DNA of 64,000 bases, taken from the NCBI GenBank assembly GCA_023213395.1, contig CM041465.1, positions 155,193,741 through 155,257,740 of the forward strand, written 5' to 3'. A program made the position numbers and the translations under genes. The notes under the pieces were generated by a model. The model was not told the DNA's origin and did not search any database. It saw nothing but the letters and a program-made list of their open reading frames with translations. Source of the stretch: Cycas panzhihuaensis (lineage: Eukaryota; Cycadophyta). How positions within the stretch are numbered: position 1 is the stretch's first letter; each line of letters begins with the position of its first letter. This document shows positions 34,555 through 46,526 of this stretch, piece by piece.

Positions 34555-35621
34555 GCCTCCAAGTTAGAAGTCACAAAATATATGCTCAAATAGCACTCAA
34601 AATGGCATCAAAGAGCTCCAAATATACTCACAATGCAAGATATATTGTAAATCAATGGTATGAGAGTCTGTTTATAAATTCAAATTAGAAGTGGAGTATG
34701 CCAAAAGGCATACTCTAACTAATGCAACTTTTAAAACTTCATACCTCCCTTTTAACTTAGTGCACATGTTAAAAATTAATTTTTAACATATTATAACTTT
34801 TGACTAAGGTTAAGAAGGCTTTAATATATCAAACTTGTGACTTTTAATAACTCAACAACTTTTCATTATCATTCTTTAAGGCACAATAATTACATGACCA
34901 GTGTGGGTTAGTCGAGGATGTGTGTACTTCTCCTATTCTTATGACTAGTAAGGAACATTAAGATACAACCCAACCACCTTAATAAGTGCCCAACCAACAT
35001 TTACATAGTTGTTATAGGCTTGAATCATGTATATAGTTGGAAAACAAAGACTCCACACTTACACAAAGGTGCTAATTATTAAAAACAACATTGTTGCATA
35101 TCAATCATCAATTCTAACTATTATATGTGCAATAAGCTTTTATATTAAGGGCAAGAAACTAGTGAATCAAGGCTCTAATCTCTCTTTCAGATAGAAAGGA
35201 GGTATATGATAGTAAAAAAGGATTACTTTTATTGAGTTTTAATGGTGCAATATTGAGAAAGGAGGCCAATTTACATGTTTACATTCATGGTTGCCCTTAT
35301 TATTACTAAATCACTATCGGTGCATGTTCTGTTGGCTTAAATTACTACTACAATTCATCAACCAACTTTGGATGCCCCCCAATGAGCCAACTCATAGTAT
35401 AAATGCAACCTTCATATCTAAATATTGACTCCAATAGACCCTTGTTCTTTATTGATCAGTGATTCTCATCACCTCAACCACCACTGATTATTGTGTCTAC
35501 TTTTGAATGTTATTAGAGTTAATGGACCCTTAAGACTTCTCTTGGATTTGATGGCTTCGCCTGGCAACTAGTGATCTCACTATTTTACCTAACAATTGAT
35601 CTCAACTATATAGGATCCTAT
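34555..35621 (-). other. Cm leader, right of the T1 insertion
   Basis: AT-rich non-coding leader between the Cm primer-binding site and T1. No open frame or domain is seen on either strand. Confidence 0.5.
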
Positions 35622-35634
35622 GACTCTGATACCA
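35622..35634 (-). other. Primer-binding site of Cm
   Basis: The plus strand GACTCTGATACCA reads TGGTATCAGAGTC on the element's sense strand, one base from the Met-tRNA site, next to its 5' LTR. Confidence 0.88.
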
Positions 35635-35810
35635 TATTTAGAAACATAAAATCATACATGTGTATTCCTATCTATAGAATCTTTAACCATACATAGTAAT
35701 CTAACAAATATAAATATAAAATACATATGCACTATATATAGGAATTACATAGGAAACCTTTTCAAGAAAAAAACCACCACAAAATATCTTTTGGATCACA
35801 TTGATTATCC
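35635..35810 (-). repeat. 5' LTR of Cm, first part
   Basis: It matches 10582-10757. It is cut at the TSD TATCC by copia C and resumes at 44264. Confidence 0.85.
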
Positions 35811-36165
35811 TATTGGGATAAACCCCAATGTGCACATGGAGTTATGCACCTAGGGCCCCTCAAATCCACCTTTGGGGCTCCCCAGGGTACCTAGAGCCAC
35901 ATATTAGTCACCTAGAGCCACTAAATGCTGATGTATTATCCTTAAAGTATATGTTTCCTTTACTATTTGTATTTTTTAATATTAATTTGAATTATTTTGG
36001 TTAACATACAGGCCAAGTTGAGGTGCTTGCCACCTCCCTAAATTTCTATAAATGGGGTGAGAATACCTCCCTGGTATTTTTTAACACTGTCATTGATTCG
36101 AATGATAATATTAACTCAAGATGCACTCACTATTGTAGTCTCGCTCTATACCTTTGCATCTTTCA
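35811..36165 (+). repeat. 5' LTR of copia C
   Basis: 355 bp, matching 43909-44263. It starts TATTGGGATAA (TG changed to TA) and ends CTTTCA. A TATA-like CTATAAATGGGG lies at about 36047. Confidence 0.92.
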
Positions 36166-36167
36166 TT

Positions 36168-36180
36168 TGATATCAGAGCA
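36168..36180 (+). other. Primer-binding site of copia C
   Basis: TGATATCAGAGCA, two bases after the LTR, differs from the Met-tRNA site at a G-to-A and the last base. Confidence 0.82.
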
Positions 36181-36851
36181 TGGCATGCAATCAATTATTT
36201 ACATGATTCATGGCTCAGCCTTCATTTACTTTGGTATGTGAATAATATCGCAATATATTAAAGGTTAAACTTTATAAAACCTTTGTTTATATTATTTTGA
36301 TTTTTCATTTATATATTTTTCATACGTTACCCACACCATTTAATTGATTTTATTTGGTTCTGGCTTCTCAATATTTGATTGAAACTACTTTATATGACTA
36401 CTTGTTGTGATCATAATCGAATCCTCTAGCCAATGGTGAAAGCAGTTCGTGATTTCATTGCTTATACTGAGAGAAATCTCTCTCTGAGTCTCAATTTCCC
36501 ATTTAGAACCCGATTCACTCCATGGCTTTGTTCTCATCCTATAGGCCTCCATTTGGCACAAAATTTTACTGGTGCCTAGCTAACCTTGATACCCAACCTC
36601 TCCTAAAATTTGGTGTCATTCTGTGGCTTCTATAGAGAGATCTGAGCACCTAAGTCGCCTTGCTTCCATTCTTCATTATTTCCATTATTATTTTTTATTT
36701 ATACAAATTAGTTTTTGAAAATTTCTCTCTAGAATCTGGTTTACACTACTCGAGCACCCTAGTGAAGCCATTCTGGCATAGTCACAAGGCCATTTTATCT
36801 TTGTTCACTCACTTTGTTCTCTATGCTTTACTCATTGTGTGCCTGTTGTTC

Positions 36852-36893
<42 letters not shown>

Positions 36894-39664
36894 TATATAG
36901 ATATATCAACCTTTTTTTTTTATCATTTATCCATGTGATCTATATGGTGCATCAAATACCCCCTCTCTACATCTCAATCTATGTGGTAATCGATCATTTT
37001 GATCAATTTTTTGGCATTGGTTAACCTCTGGAGTCTTTGCATAGCCAACGTTATTTATTTTTTTTAAATCGATTAATATTATGTTGATTAATATTATTAT
37101 AAAGGTTATAAAAATTTAATAAGGTTTTATAACACTTGAAATCCTTTGATTTTGACCCTAGCCCCCTTAAGGATTAAGCCCCCAACCCCGTGCCCCTCCA
37201 TGTGACCTGCAGTATTTAGAAAAGAGGGCCAATCAACTTTATAAATTTTTTTCCTTTTTATTTTTTTATTTATTTTACTCCTAAGGGGTAATTGACATAT
37301 TTTTATTTCTAACTTCTTGCTGGAGTACCATTTTTTTATGAAACTAGTTCCATTGTGACCATAACTTCACAAGCTACATTGTAGACTGGTCATTTTCTAG
37401 TTTTGGATCTAATTTGATTAGTTTTTTATTATTTAAAGTCACCTCATTTTTCAACTTCTGGTTTATTAAACATAAAGAGGTCACTTTCCTATTTTTTCTA
37501 TATCTTTCTTGTTAGGAATCTATTTTCTAATCCGTTAGCTTTTCCAAAAAGCTGACTCAACTCTCTTCATATTGATATAATCTCTTAAGTGTTTTGAAGC
37601 CTTTTTGTAGATATTACTAGTTGTTAAATTAAAGGTAATGTATTAAGCCTAATTACTCACTAATTAGCATTTTTTTGAAATTTTTTCTTTAAGTTTTTGT
37701 TGAAGTAAATCATATTAAAAGGTCTTCTATTTGTAAGTGGGCCCTTTTTATACCTTTTATAGGGTTATATTTTGTTTTTATAACATTTTAGTCTTGTAGC
37801 ACCAATTGAATCCCAAAAGGAGGTCTTTTCACTTATTGATTAAAATCTTAAGCTACAGAAATAAGTTTTCTAAACAATTGAATCCATTGTAAAGAAAATT
37901 TGATGTTCTTTGGTTTAAGATAAAATTTACTCAATTCTAAGTTTATTTAGCAGGTATTTGAAGCAAGTTATTTTTAGCTCCTTGTTTAGTCCTTATCGGT
38001 ATCATTCTATAAATTTTCATATATCACATAATCTTAAAAGGTTATATTTCAGTTCTTGATTACTAATAGCTTATTCTGGAAGCTTTTATTAATTTTTGTT
38101 TGCACTTTTAGGTTCCTTTTTTATAGCAAGAAGATAATTCTACAATACTTCAAGCTAAGATGAGTTATTCAATCAAACAGGTATTTTTTGCATTCTAGTT
38201 GTTCATTTTCTATAAGAAACTTATCTTTTTTCAAGCATTTCTATTATCAAAAGTAAAAGTTACACTTCAGTTTCTTACTTTTTACTATTTTTCAAAGGAA
38301 TTGCTACTCATCTTTTACATTAATAAAGGTCACTCATGTTTGCTTAAGCTACTTCTAAACTTTGAAAATTCAAGTTTAGTCAAAGAATATCATTGATCTT
38401 CTATATTTCTCATCATTAAGGGTAGTTTTTATTTCAAATTTGCACGGTTAAAGCCTTATTTGATTTCCAAGAAAGGTTATACCTAGTTTGCTTATAAACT
38501 TACAAAGGAGTTGCTTGTCATTTCATTCATATTATTTCAAAGAATATTTATAATAATCTTCATACATCTTAAAGTTCATTAGTTTATTAGTCAAAGAATC
38601 TTTCTTATTTATTCTAAATTCATATTCTTTAAAGATTGAGGATTGCATAGCAAAGGCATAGTTACAAGTTTTTTCTTGCTTATTTTATGCATCAAAGGTT
38701 CATTTAACATTCTTAATTTAAGGACATTCAAATATTGGAAGCTTCATTGATTCATTACTTCAATTATAGAAGGTGCATATAGTTTCTTATGTATTTTATT
38801 TTCAAAGAGCATTTCAATTTGAAAGACATTGGCTTACATATTGGCATTCATTTTTGGTTTATTAGGAAAGGTTATTGCTTGTATATTCTTTTCAAAGATT
38901 TATTATATCATTAGTTTATTCTTGCTTAGTGGATATTATCCTTCCTTTTTAAGTTATTTTTGTTATATAAAAGGAACCTTTCAAAACCCTAAGTAAGACC
39001 ATAAGTATTGATTAATTTATTTTCATATTAAAAAGATAAATCCTAAATTGAACAACCTCATTTTTCTAGCCTTGCAAGGGGAACAGTTAGGACCCCCAAA
39101 GTTACCACTTCACACATGCTAATTGGCCTACTCATATTGGATGAGGATAGCCACTAGCTATCAAATGTAGGCTAAGGTATAGAACCTTTTCTTTATTTGG
39201 TGTTTAGGGACCAAGGCTAGACCTAGAGAGGGTGAGTGCCTTGGTTTAAGCAACCTTCACCACTAGATTTGTCACTAGGCATAAGTCTGGTACAGGTAGG
39301 TCTACAATTCAAGAGGGTGTAAAAGTCTTTTTAGCATCCAGTGTACTGAGGTATATCGAGCCTTGTGCTCACGTACTAGTATATTAGGTCTCTATTTTTC
39401 CATCTGTGGGCAGGCACTACTAAACATGATAGCAACCAAAGGTTTCCCTGAGAGAACCCTAAATTTAGAGTCTAGTAGCCTTATTAGGTACTAGTTCATT
39501 TTTCAAACATTGGGTAAAACTTAGGTTAATTTAAACTTGGTATAAATTTTAAATTCAAAACCTTTAAAACTTCAAATTCAAATATTTTTTGAAATTTAAA
39601 TTCAAAATTTTTATAAACTTCATCCTTATTTGTCACCTTTGTTCAACAAAAACCTTAGTTCAAC
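36181..39664 (+). other. Long AT-rich leader of copia C
   Basis: 3.5 kb without a convincing coding frame. It contains a C-rich block (37151-37205, then CCCTCCATGTGACCTGCAG) and, near gag, a block starting CCTTGCAAGGGGAACAG at about 39073 with GGCATAAGTCTGG (about 39277) and ATCGAGCC (about 39357). The corresponding blocks occur in copia E (58351-58780), and the first block also in B0 (about 1440-1520). Conservation between diverged copies of a non-coding region suggests a role, for example packaging or translation. Confidence 0.6.
36854..36907. repeat. (TA)n microsatellite in the copia C leader
   Basis: About 54 bp of TA repeats ending in an AGATATAT variant run. Confidence 0.95.
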
Positions 39665-40735
39665 ATGGCCTCAAGTTTTAGAAACATGATCATTCTAAAG
39701 TTTGATGGGAATAATTTCTTAGATTAGAGTAGGAGGATGAGACCCATCCTCATAGATAATAAAACGTTAAAATTTGTGAAGATAAGATATAATGAATTAG
39801 GTCAAAATCCAACCGATGCGGAGAAAGCCACCTACAAGGAAAATGTTAAGAAGGATAATGAAGCCTCGACACCTATCTTTTGTGTACTTGAAGATCATGT
39901 ATTCCCTCATGTTAGTGAGTCCATCAAATCAAAGGAAGCTTGGGATATACTATAGTTAATATATGAAAGAGAAACCTCTTCCAAACTTCAAAATCTTAGA
40001 AACAAGTTTGAAAACTTATGCATGATGCCCACCAAATCTATAATAGAATTTGTGACCAAAGTATAAGATATAGTGAATCAAATGAGGTCTCTTAGAGACA
40101 CCCTAATAGAATAAAGGGTAGTTGAATGGATCTTTATATGTGTTGGTGTGGTTAGATTCTTTAAAATGGTTTCCACTAGTATAAGTGTCTCAAAAGATCT
40201 AAGCACTTTAAAAGTGGAATAACTTAGTGTTATGTTTATGTCCATATAAGAACAACAAAGTGCCAATGAGTCACTTGAACTTACCTTTGCCATAAAGGCT
40301 TGTATCCAATCCAATTGTCAAGCAAAAACTTTAAGGTCCAATGAATCACCTCTAAGAAGAAAGTTTGGGAACCCTAGAATGGATGCTAGGCAAGATCCTC
40401 CAAAATATTAAGCCCCTCATCAAAGGAGGCAAGGAGGACACCAACAAAATGAGAACCCTCCAAGGCATACACACCAAAGGAGATGGTTTAAGGGTCATAC
40501 TTGTTATCCTGATTGTCAAGGAAACCCTCAATCTTCAAGGTCTAATAGAGAATACTATGATAATAGACCAAGAGACAACCCTCCTCAACCTTATGAGGAA
40601 AGAGGGAGATTCTTCAATATTGATCGATCTCATCCAAGAAGTAGGAGTTTTAGCTATGGAAGGAGAGATCCACTATATTATATATATTACCATAGAAGTA
40701 GCCATAATGAAGACAAATGTTTCTTAAAACATGGA
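39665..40735 (+). pseudogene. Gag of copia C
   Basis: It starts at the ATG at 39665 (MASSFRNMIILKFDGNNFLD, then TAG for Trp). The frame holds IRYNELGQNPTDAEKATYKE, VKKDNEASTPIFCVLEDHVF (39846 on) and AWDIL. The basic C-terminal part is Arg/Pro/Tyr-rich (NREYYDNRPRDNPPQPYEER at about 40543) and ends in a His/Cys stretch (YYHRSSHNEDKCFLKHG, about 40690), a worn zinc knuckle. Stops at 39726, 39955 and others. Confidence 0.85.
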
Positions 40736-42075
40736 CCACCTACTAGAGGACATGCCCATAATACATCTGAGTCAAAGGACAATAACAAGTTATTTCTATC
40801 TAGTTTTACTACTAAGGAGGAAGAAGATGATAGTTGGTATATTGATTCAAGATGTTTAACTTATATGACACACAAAGAATGCTTGTTTTGTACTTTAGAT
40901 AAAAATAGAAAAGGATTCATTATGTTTGGAGATAATACCTCCCATGAATCAATTGGGAGAGGTAATATAGCCTTGATGATAGATATATGAGAATATTGAC
41001 ATCTAGATGATGTCTTGTATGTCCCAACTCTAAGCAAAAACTTACTATCAGTAGGGTAGATGATGGGATAGGACTACAAAGTTAATTTTGACAATGGTGA
41101 GTGTGTTATAAAAGATAAAAGGAGAAATAAAGCTATCGTTGCCAAAGGGAAAATGACTAAGGATCGCTTGTTCAAACTTATACTTACTGTTTCAGATATA
41201 TATGCTCTAAGAACTTTAGCTAACTTGGATAGTGAGTTGTGGCATAGAAGGTTTGGCCATCTCAACTATAATAGTTTGGCCCTTATGAAACAGATGGACA
41301 TGGTCAATGGTTTACCACATATTGATGTAAATAAAAACTTATGTGAAGAGTGTCTTCTTAGTAAACACCATAGAGAAAGTTTTCTAGATTATAGTTATTG
41401 AGCACTGGGTCCTCTCCAATTGGTATACACATACATTTATGGGCCTATAAACACTCCTTCACTAGTAGGTGCAAAATGCTTCATCACTTTCATCGATGAC
41501 TTCACAAGGAAGACATGGGTGTTCTTCCTCAAGTATAAATCAGATGCCTTCCAACACTTTGTTGACTTCAAAACCTTTGTGGAGTGATAAAGTGGATTCA
41601 AACTTTTATCCCTAAAATTGGATAATGGGGGAGAGTTTACCTCTAATACATTCAAAGATTATTATGTACACCATGGAATTAAAAGACAGTTCACTAATCC
41701 TTATACCTCATAACAAAATAGTGTAGCAGAAAGAAACAATCATACTATCATCAAAATTGTAAGGTATATGCTTAAAAACAAGAATTTGGGATATGAGTTT
41801 TGGGTTGAAGTAGTTCACATAGCTATTTATTTACTTAATAGATGCTCCACCAAATCCCTTAGGTGGAAAACTCTAAAAGAAGCTTGGACTGGTTATAAAC
41901 CAAGCATACACCATCTTAGAGTTTTTGGATATATTGCCTATGCTTATATTCGTGATCAACAAAGATCAAAATTAGATGGTCATAGTGTCAAATGTATTTT
42001 CCTTGGATATAGTGAAACTTCTAAGTCATACAAGGTATATGATCTCAAATCAAGAAAAGTCATGTTAAGTAAGGA
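40736..42075 (+). pseudogene. Protease-integrase of copia C
   Basis: The protease site reads SWYIDSRCLTYMT (about 40832-40870), where D-S-G has become D-S-R. The pre-integrase segment is open at 41153-41401 (ELWHRRFGHLNYNSLALMKQ, then CEECLLSKHHRESF). Integrase core: FITFIDDFTRKTWVFFLKYK (41480), LKLDNGGEFTS with the second Asp (about 41618) and QNSVAERNNHTI with the catalytic Glu (about 41717). The tract 41768-42088 is open and ends in KSYKVYDLKSRKVMLSKDVK. Confidence 0.88.
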
Positions 42076-42280
42076 TGTTAAGTTTTAGGAAGATACCTAC
42101 TATTAAAATAATCAGGAAAAGAAAAAGGAGGTTGCAATAAAGTTTAATACATCTTCCAAAACCAAATATGTGCCTCCTATGTTTAATTATAGGAGAAGTA
42201 TCAACGAACTTAGTGGGGAAGGAACTTCATCTCAACCTCCACCACAAAACCTACTAAAATAGGTTCATGGAAATCATGAC

Positions 42281-43908
42281 TTGGGTAACATCTTGGATAA
42301 TAATCAAAGATACACATGCTCACATAGGGTTAAGTTTACCTTAATGATCAAGGTATTAGAGACTCATGAGCCACAAACCTTTGTTAAGGCTAATCAATAT
42401 GAACAATGGCAAAAATCTATGGAAGATAAATACAACTCCATTATTAAGAATGACACATGGGAGCTAGTTGATTTACCCCCAAAGAAAAAGACTATTGGTA
42501 CAAAATAGGTCTATTAGACCAAGTTTCAGTCAGATGGATCCATTGACAAGTATAAGGCTAGTTTAGTTGCAAAGGGATATGCTAAAAAGAAGGCATAGAC
42601 TATACTGAAACTTTTACCCCTATTACTTGGATCAAATCTGTTAGAATGATGATAAGTCTAGCAGCCCAAATGGGTTGGAAAGTTTACTAAATGGGTGTCA
42701 AAAGTGCCTTACTAAATGGCTACATCAAAGAAGATATCTATACCATTCAACCCCTTAGTTTTGAATTCAAGGGGGAAGAGAACAAAGTGTATAAACTAAA
42801 AAAGAAACTATATGGTCTAAAACAAGCACTCGGGGCTTGGTATTCCTGCATAGATAAATATTTTAGAGATTAAGGATTTAAAAGATCTCAGGCAGATCCT
42901 AACTTGTATATCCAAATAAAGGGAAGTTTAATCCAAATTACAGGTCTTTATGTGGATGACCTTGTATATACTAGAAATGACTCCCATCTCTTACATCAAT
43001 TTAAAAATGATGTGTGTAAAGAATTCAAGATGACAGATTTGGGACTTCTGCATTACTTCCTAGGATTGGAAGTTTGGCAAGACAAGAAGGGAATTTTCAT
43101 CTCCCAATGCAAATACACCTTGGATCTACTACACAAGTTTAGAATGACAGATTGTAAACCATTGGCAACCCCCACCAAAATAAGATTTAAAATCTCCAAG
43201 ACATATCAATCTACTTTAGTTGATCCAACACTCTACAAATAACTTATTCGCAGTTTGATATATTTGACGTCCACCTGACCAGATATAACACACTTAGTTA
43301 GTGTTTTATCTAGATTCATGTAAGATCCAAAGACCTCTCACTAATAAGTAGCTAAGAGAATCCTTAGATATCTCAAAAGAACTCTAGATTATAGGCTATA
43401 CTACACAGCTTTCCCAAAATTCTAGTTATTTAGCTATACAGATTCTGATTAGGCAGGAGATGTTAATGATAGAAAATCTACAATAAGTTATATATTTAAT
43501 ATGGGATCAGTAGAAATAGCTTGGAGCACAAAGAAGAAGAACACAATTTCCTTATCCATAATGGAGGCAAAATATAAAGATGCAGTAGTAAGTGCATGTC
43601 AGTCAGTTTGGTTAAGAAGACCATTATAGGATTTCTAGCTTAAACAATAAGGTCCCACTAGAATTTAGTGTGATAATCATAGCACAATCCAAATGGCAAA
43701 GAATCTGGTCTTCCATTGCAGAATAAAACACATCGAGACTCAACACCATTTTATTTGGGAACTAGTATAAGCAAAAGAAATTAAGTTAGCCTGTTATAAC
43801 ACTAAAGACCAGACAACAGATATATTTACAAAGGTTGTAGGAAAAGTCAAATTCTAAAAATTTAGAGAAAGTTTGGGAGTTGTTCATATTGGGTATTATG
43901 GGGGAGAA
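42281..43908 (+). pseudogene. Reverse transcriptase-RNase H of copia C, and polypurine tract
   Basis: RT shows EQWQKSMEDKYNSIIKNDTW (42398 on), KYKASLVAKGYAK (about 42550), KLYGLKQALGAWYSCIDKYF (about 42808) and an intact YVDDLVYTRN at 42949. The tract 42904-43242 is open. RNase H shows TDSD*AGD (about 43440), EAKYKDAVVSACQSVWLRR, CDNHSTIQMAKNLVFHCRIK (about 43668) and a C-terminus in FTKVVGKVKF. The purine run TATTATGGGGGAGAA (43894-43908) directly precedes the 3' LTR. Confidence 0.88.
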
Positions 43909-44263
43909 TGTTAGGATAACCCCCAATGTGCACATGGAGTTGTGCACATAGGGCCCCTCAAAGCCACCTTTGGGGCTCCTTAGGGTACCTAGAGTTGCAT
44001 ACCAGTCACCTAAAGCCACTAAATACCGAGTCATTATCCTTAAGGTATGTGTTTCATTTATTATTTGTATTTTTTAATATTAATTTGAATTATTTTAGTT
44101 AACATGTAGGTCAGGTTGAGGCACTTGTCATCTCCCCAAATTTCTATAAATGGGATGGGAATACCTCCCTGGTGTTTTATAACTATACCATTAATTCAAA
44201 TGATAATGTTAACTTAAGATGCACTCACCATTATAGTCCCGCTTTGCACCTCTGCATCCTTCA
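43909..44263 (+). repeat. 3' LTR of copia C
   Basis: 355 bp, starting TGTTAGGATAACCC with the terminal TG intact, ending CCTTCA, and followed by the TSD TATAC. Confidence 0.92.
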
Positions 44264-44438
44264 TATACTCTAACGATACATTGAATACACAATGGATCTA
44301 GAATTTTATATCCATCTAAGAGGTGTCATATAATAAGGGTTATGACCTTCTTAATATCTCACACCCTTTTATTAATCACCATTAGTTAAACCACATGAAC
44401 ATTAATCTATGGCTTAATATATAACAAATGCATTAATA
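44264..44438 (-). repeat. 5' LTR of Cm, second part
   Basis: It matches 10753-10927 (ACTCTAACGATACATTGAAT at the start, ATTAATCACCATTA.TTAAAC inside). Confidence 0.85.
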
Positions 44439-46526
44439 CCATATAAAATTCACTTCTATTATAAGTGTATGTTTGATGGTAAGGATACCACTTAGTCTTT
44501 CTAAAAGGAGGAGAAGGTATAGGTGGAACTTGTCTCTTTCTCCCTTTACTAAGATGAATAAGCTTTGTATCTTGAGAAGACTAATTTTATATACGAGTAT
44601 CAACATACAACTTAGTAATTATCACATGCTCTAATGACCTAATAAATGAATTTAAATGATCATAAGTTGACTTGAAGATGGGAACTCTTAGTGGCTTGAA
44701 TGGTCTCTTCAGAAGGAAGAGATTTCCTAATCCTTTTAATGCTTGCTTGTATTTTGAAAGTTTCTAAAGCTAAACACTGATCAATAACTTCTGCATAAAT
44801 TTGAGGACCAAGTTTTGAGTACTTAAAGATGTAGATGTGGTCTCCAAGAATTGATAAATAGATAAAAAAGAAGAGTAGGATCAAGTCAAGAATGACATAC
44901 ATATACTTTGTTTGGAATCTCCTCATAAAATCTTTAGAAGTTTCATCATGGTTTTGTTTAATGGCCAAAAGTAATTTAATACTAGACTCAAAAGGTCTTG
45001 CTCCATCAAAGTAATTAATGAAAGAGTCAACTAATTATTGCAATGAGATAATGGAAGTAGAAGGAAGGTGATAAAACCACTTTAATATGTTACCTTGAAG
45101 TGATTTAGGAACTAAGTGCATCATGACATAGTCATATGGTATGAAATTGGCACAAGTAAGGGTAAACACTTATATATGGGAAGCTAGGTCTTAAGAAAAG
45201 TCACCTAAAGATTCAGGTAACTCAAGTAAAAGTGGAGGCATAAGGGATAATAGGACATCACAAGGAAAGGGAGACTCCATATAGTCTAAGAAAGGATTCC
45301 TTTCCCTCAACATGATAAAGCATTGAGGTAAGGAGGATAGGTGTGGGATGGTAGAAGAAATTGGTTTTTATTATTGAGGAAAAGAATAAGTTGGAAGGGA
45401 AAATAAAATGTTAAACCAAGCTACAAGATTTACTATAGAATTAATTTAAGGCATAAGGTACTGAAGGAAAATAATATTGAATAAAGAAAAAGGCATTTAT
45501 TGTGGGGGTGATCTAAGAACATGGGATGAGGAAGTAGGATTAGAAAATCCCAAATCTTAAGGTTGACTAACCAAGGAATGGGGATAAATAGGGTAAGTAT
45601 GTGAAATATGCTAAGAAGAAGGAATTGCATTAGATGCCCTAGGAGAAGATATATAAGGTCTAACATCCTAGGATATGGGTCTAAAGGAAACATAGGGTAG
45701 TAATTAAGTTGAGGTTACAACTAGGTGAGAAGAGGCTAATATACTAGGATACAAATGGATAAGTTATGGAATTAAAGAAGGTAGACCCATTTATTGAGAG
45801 GTTGGGGCATGAGAAGGGCTAAGATTATTGTGAATAAGGATGGTAGAATTTCTTTCATGTGTAGAAGGTATGACATGAGGAGAATAGGTTTGGACTTATA
45901 ATAAGGAAAGTGAAGGGAGGGGTTGAGAATGAACTAATTTATGATCTTCAACCTCTCCCAAAGGAGGAGAGTATGGTCTCAGTGAATGAGGATGGGAAGG
46001 TAAGGGTGATTAGTTAACATTAAGAGTAATCAAAGGCTCGACTTGTACATACTTATAATCCTCACATAATGGATCAAATTGATAGTGTTAGGGAGAGGAT
46101 GTCATGATATAAGTCTCTGGGTAGAATAGATCTTGATATCTGGGCATATGGAGAGGAGTAGGAACCCTAGTAAGAACTAGTTTATAAAAAGATAGAGGTG
46201 CTTAAGTAGGAGGAGCTTCTTCTTGTCTAAAATAAGGGTTCATAAAAGAAGCATCACTATGGAATTGAAAGGGTTCAAGGTATCCTTGCTTCACTAGTAT
46301 TTCATATAATTGTGTTGAATTTTTGGGAGGATAAATATAAGTGTCATGTATGTAATGCTCTAAAGGATTAAGAAAGGAAGATGAAACTTCATGAGTAGAA
46401 TATGAGAGCTGAAGTTAAAAACCATATGAGATACCTTGAAGTCTTGATGATCATCTTTAAGAAGGATATGTAATTTCTATTATTTTAACAAAAAATCAAA
46501 TGACAATTCCCCAGTATAGTTTCTAG
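44439..46526 (-). pseudogene. Gag of T2 (Tat type)
   Basis: On the minus strand the Gag core reads LQGNILKWFYHLPSTSIISL near 45110-45050, LVDSFINYFDGARPFE near 45040 and an open frame at 44968-44660 (MAIKQNHDETSKDFMRRF; IDQCLALETFKIQASIKR near 44750). It aligns in order with T1 Gag (DVLKWFYYLPTHYIST; IAKCLALEAIEIQASLKK). A Pro/Ser-rich upstream part extends to about 46450. A worn primer-binding site may lie at about 46504-46525 (plus strand CAATTCCCC...). Protease and later domains of T2 are not in the window. Confidence 0.65.

Larger units (their letters stand above)
35811..44263 (+). mobile_element. C: full-length Ty1/copia element with a 3.5 kb leader
   Basis: 8.45 kb with two 355-bp LTRs, a Met-tRNA-type primer-binding site, an unusually long leader (36181-39664), gag, protease, integrase, RT, RNase H and a polypurine tract. 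TSDs TATCC (35806-35810) and TATAC (44264-44268) differ at one base; the uninterrupted site is visible in the other Cm LTR (GATTATACTC, about 10749). The lineage within copia is not clear to me. Many stops, mostly TAG. Confidence 0.92.

Noticed and set aside
41437-41655. Minus-strand open frames opposite copia pol (also 7626-7868, 30893-31262)
   Set aside because: They are shadows of the sense integrase or RT frames.
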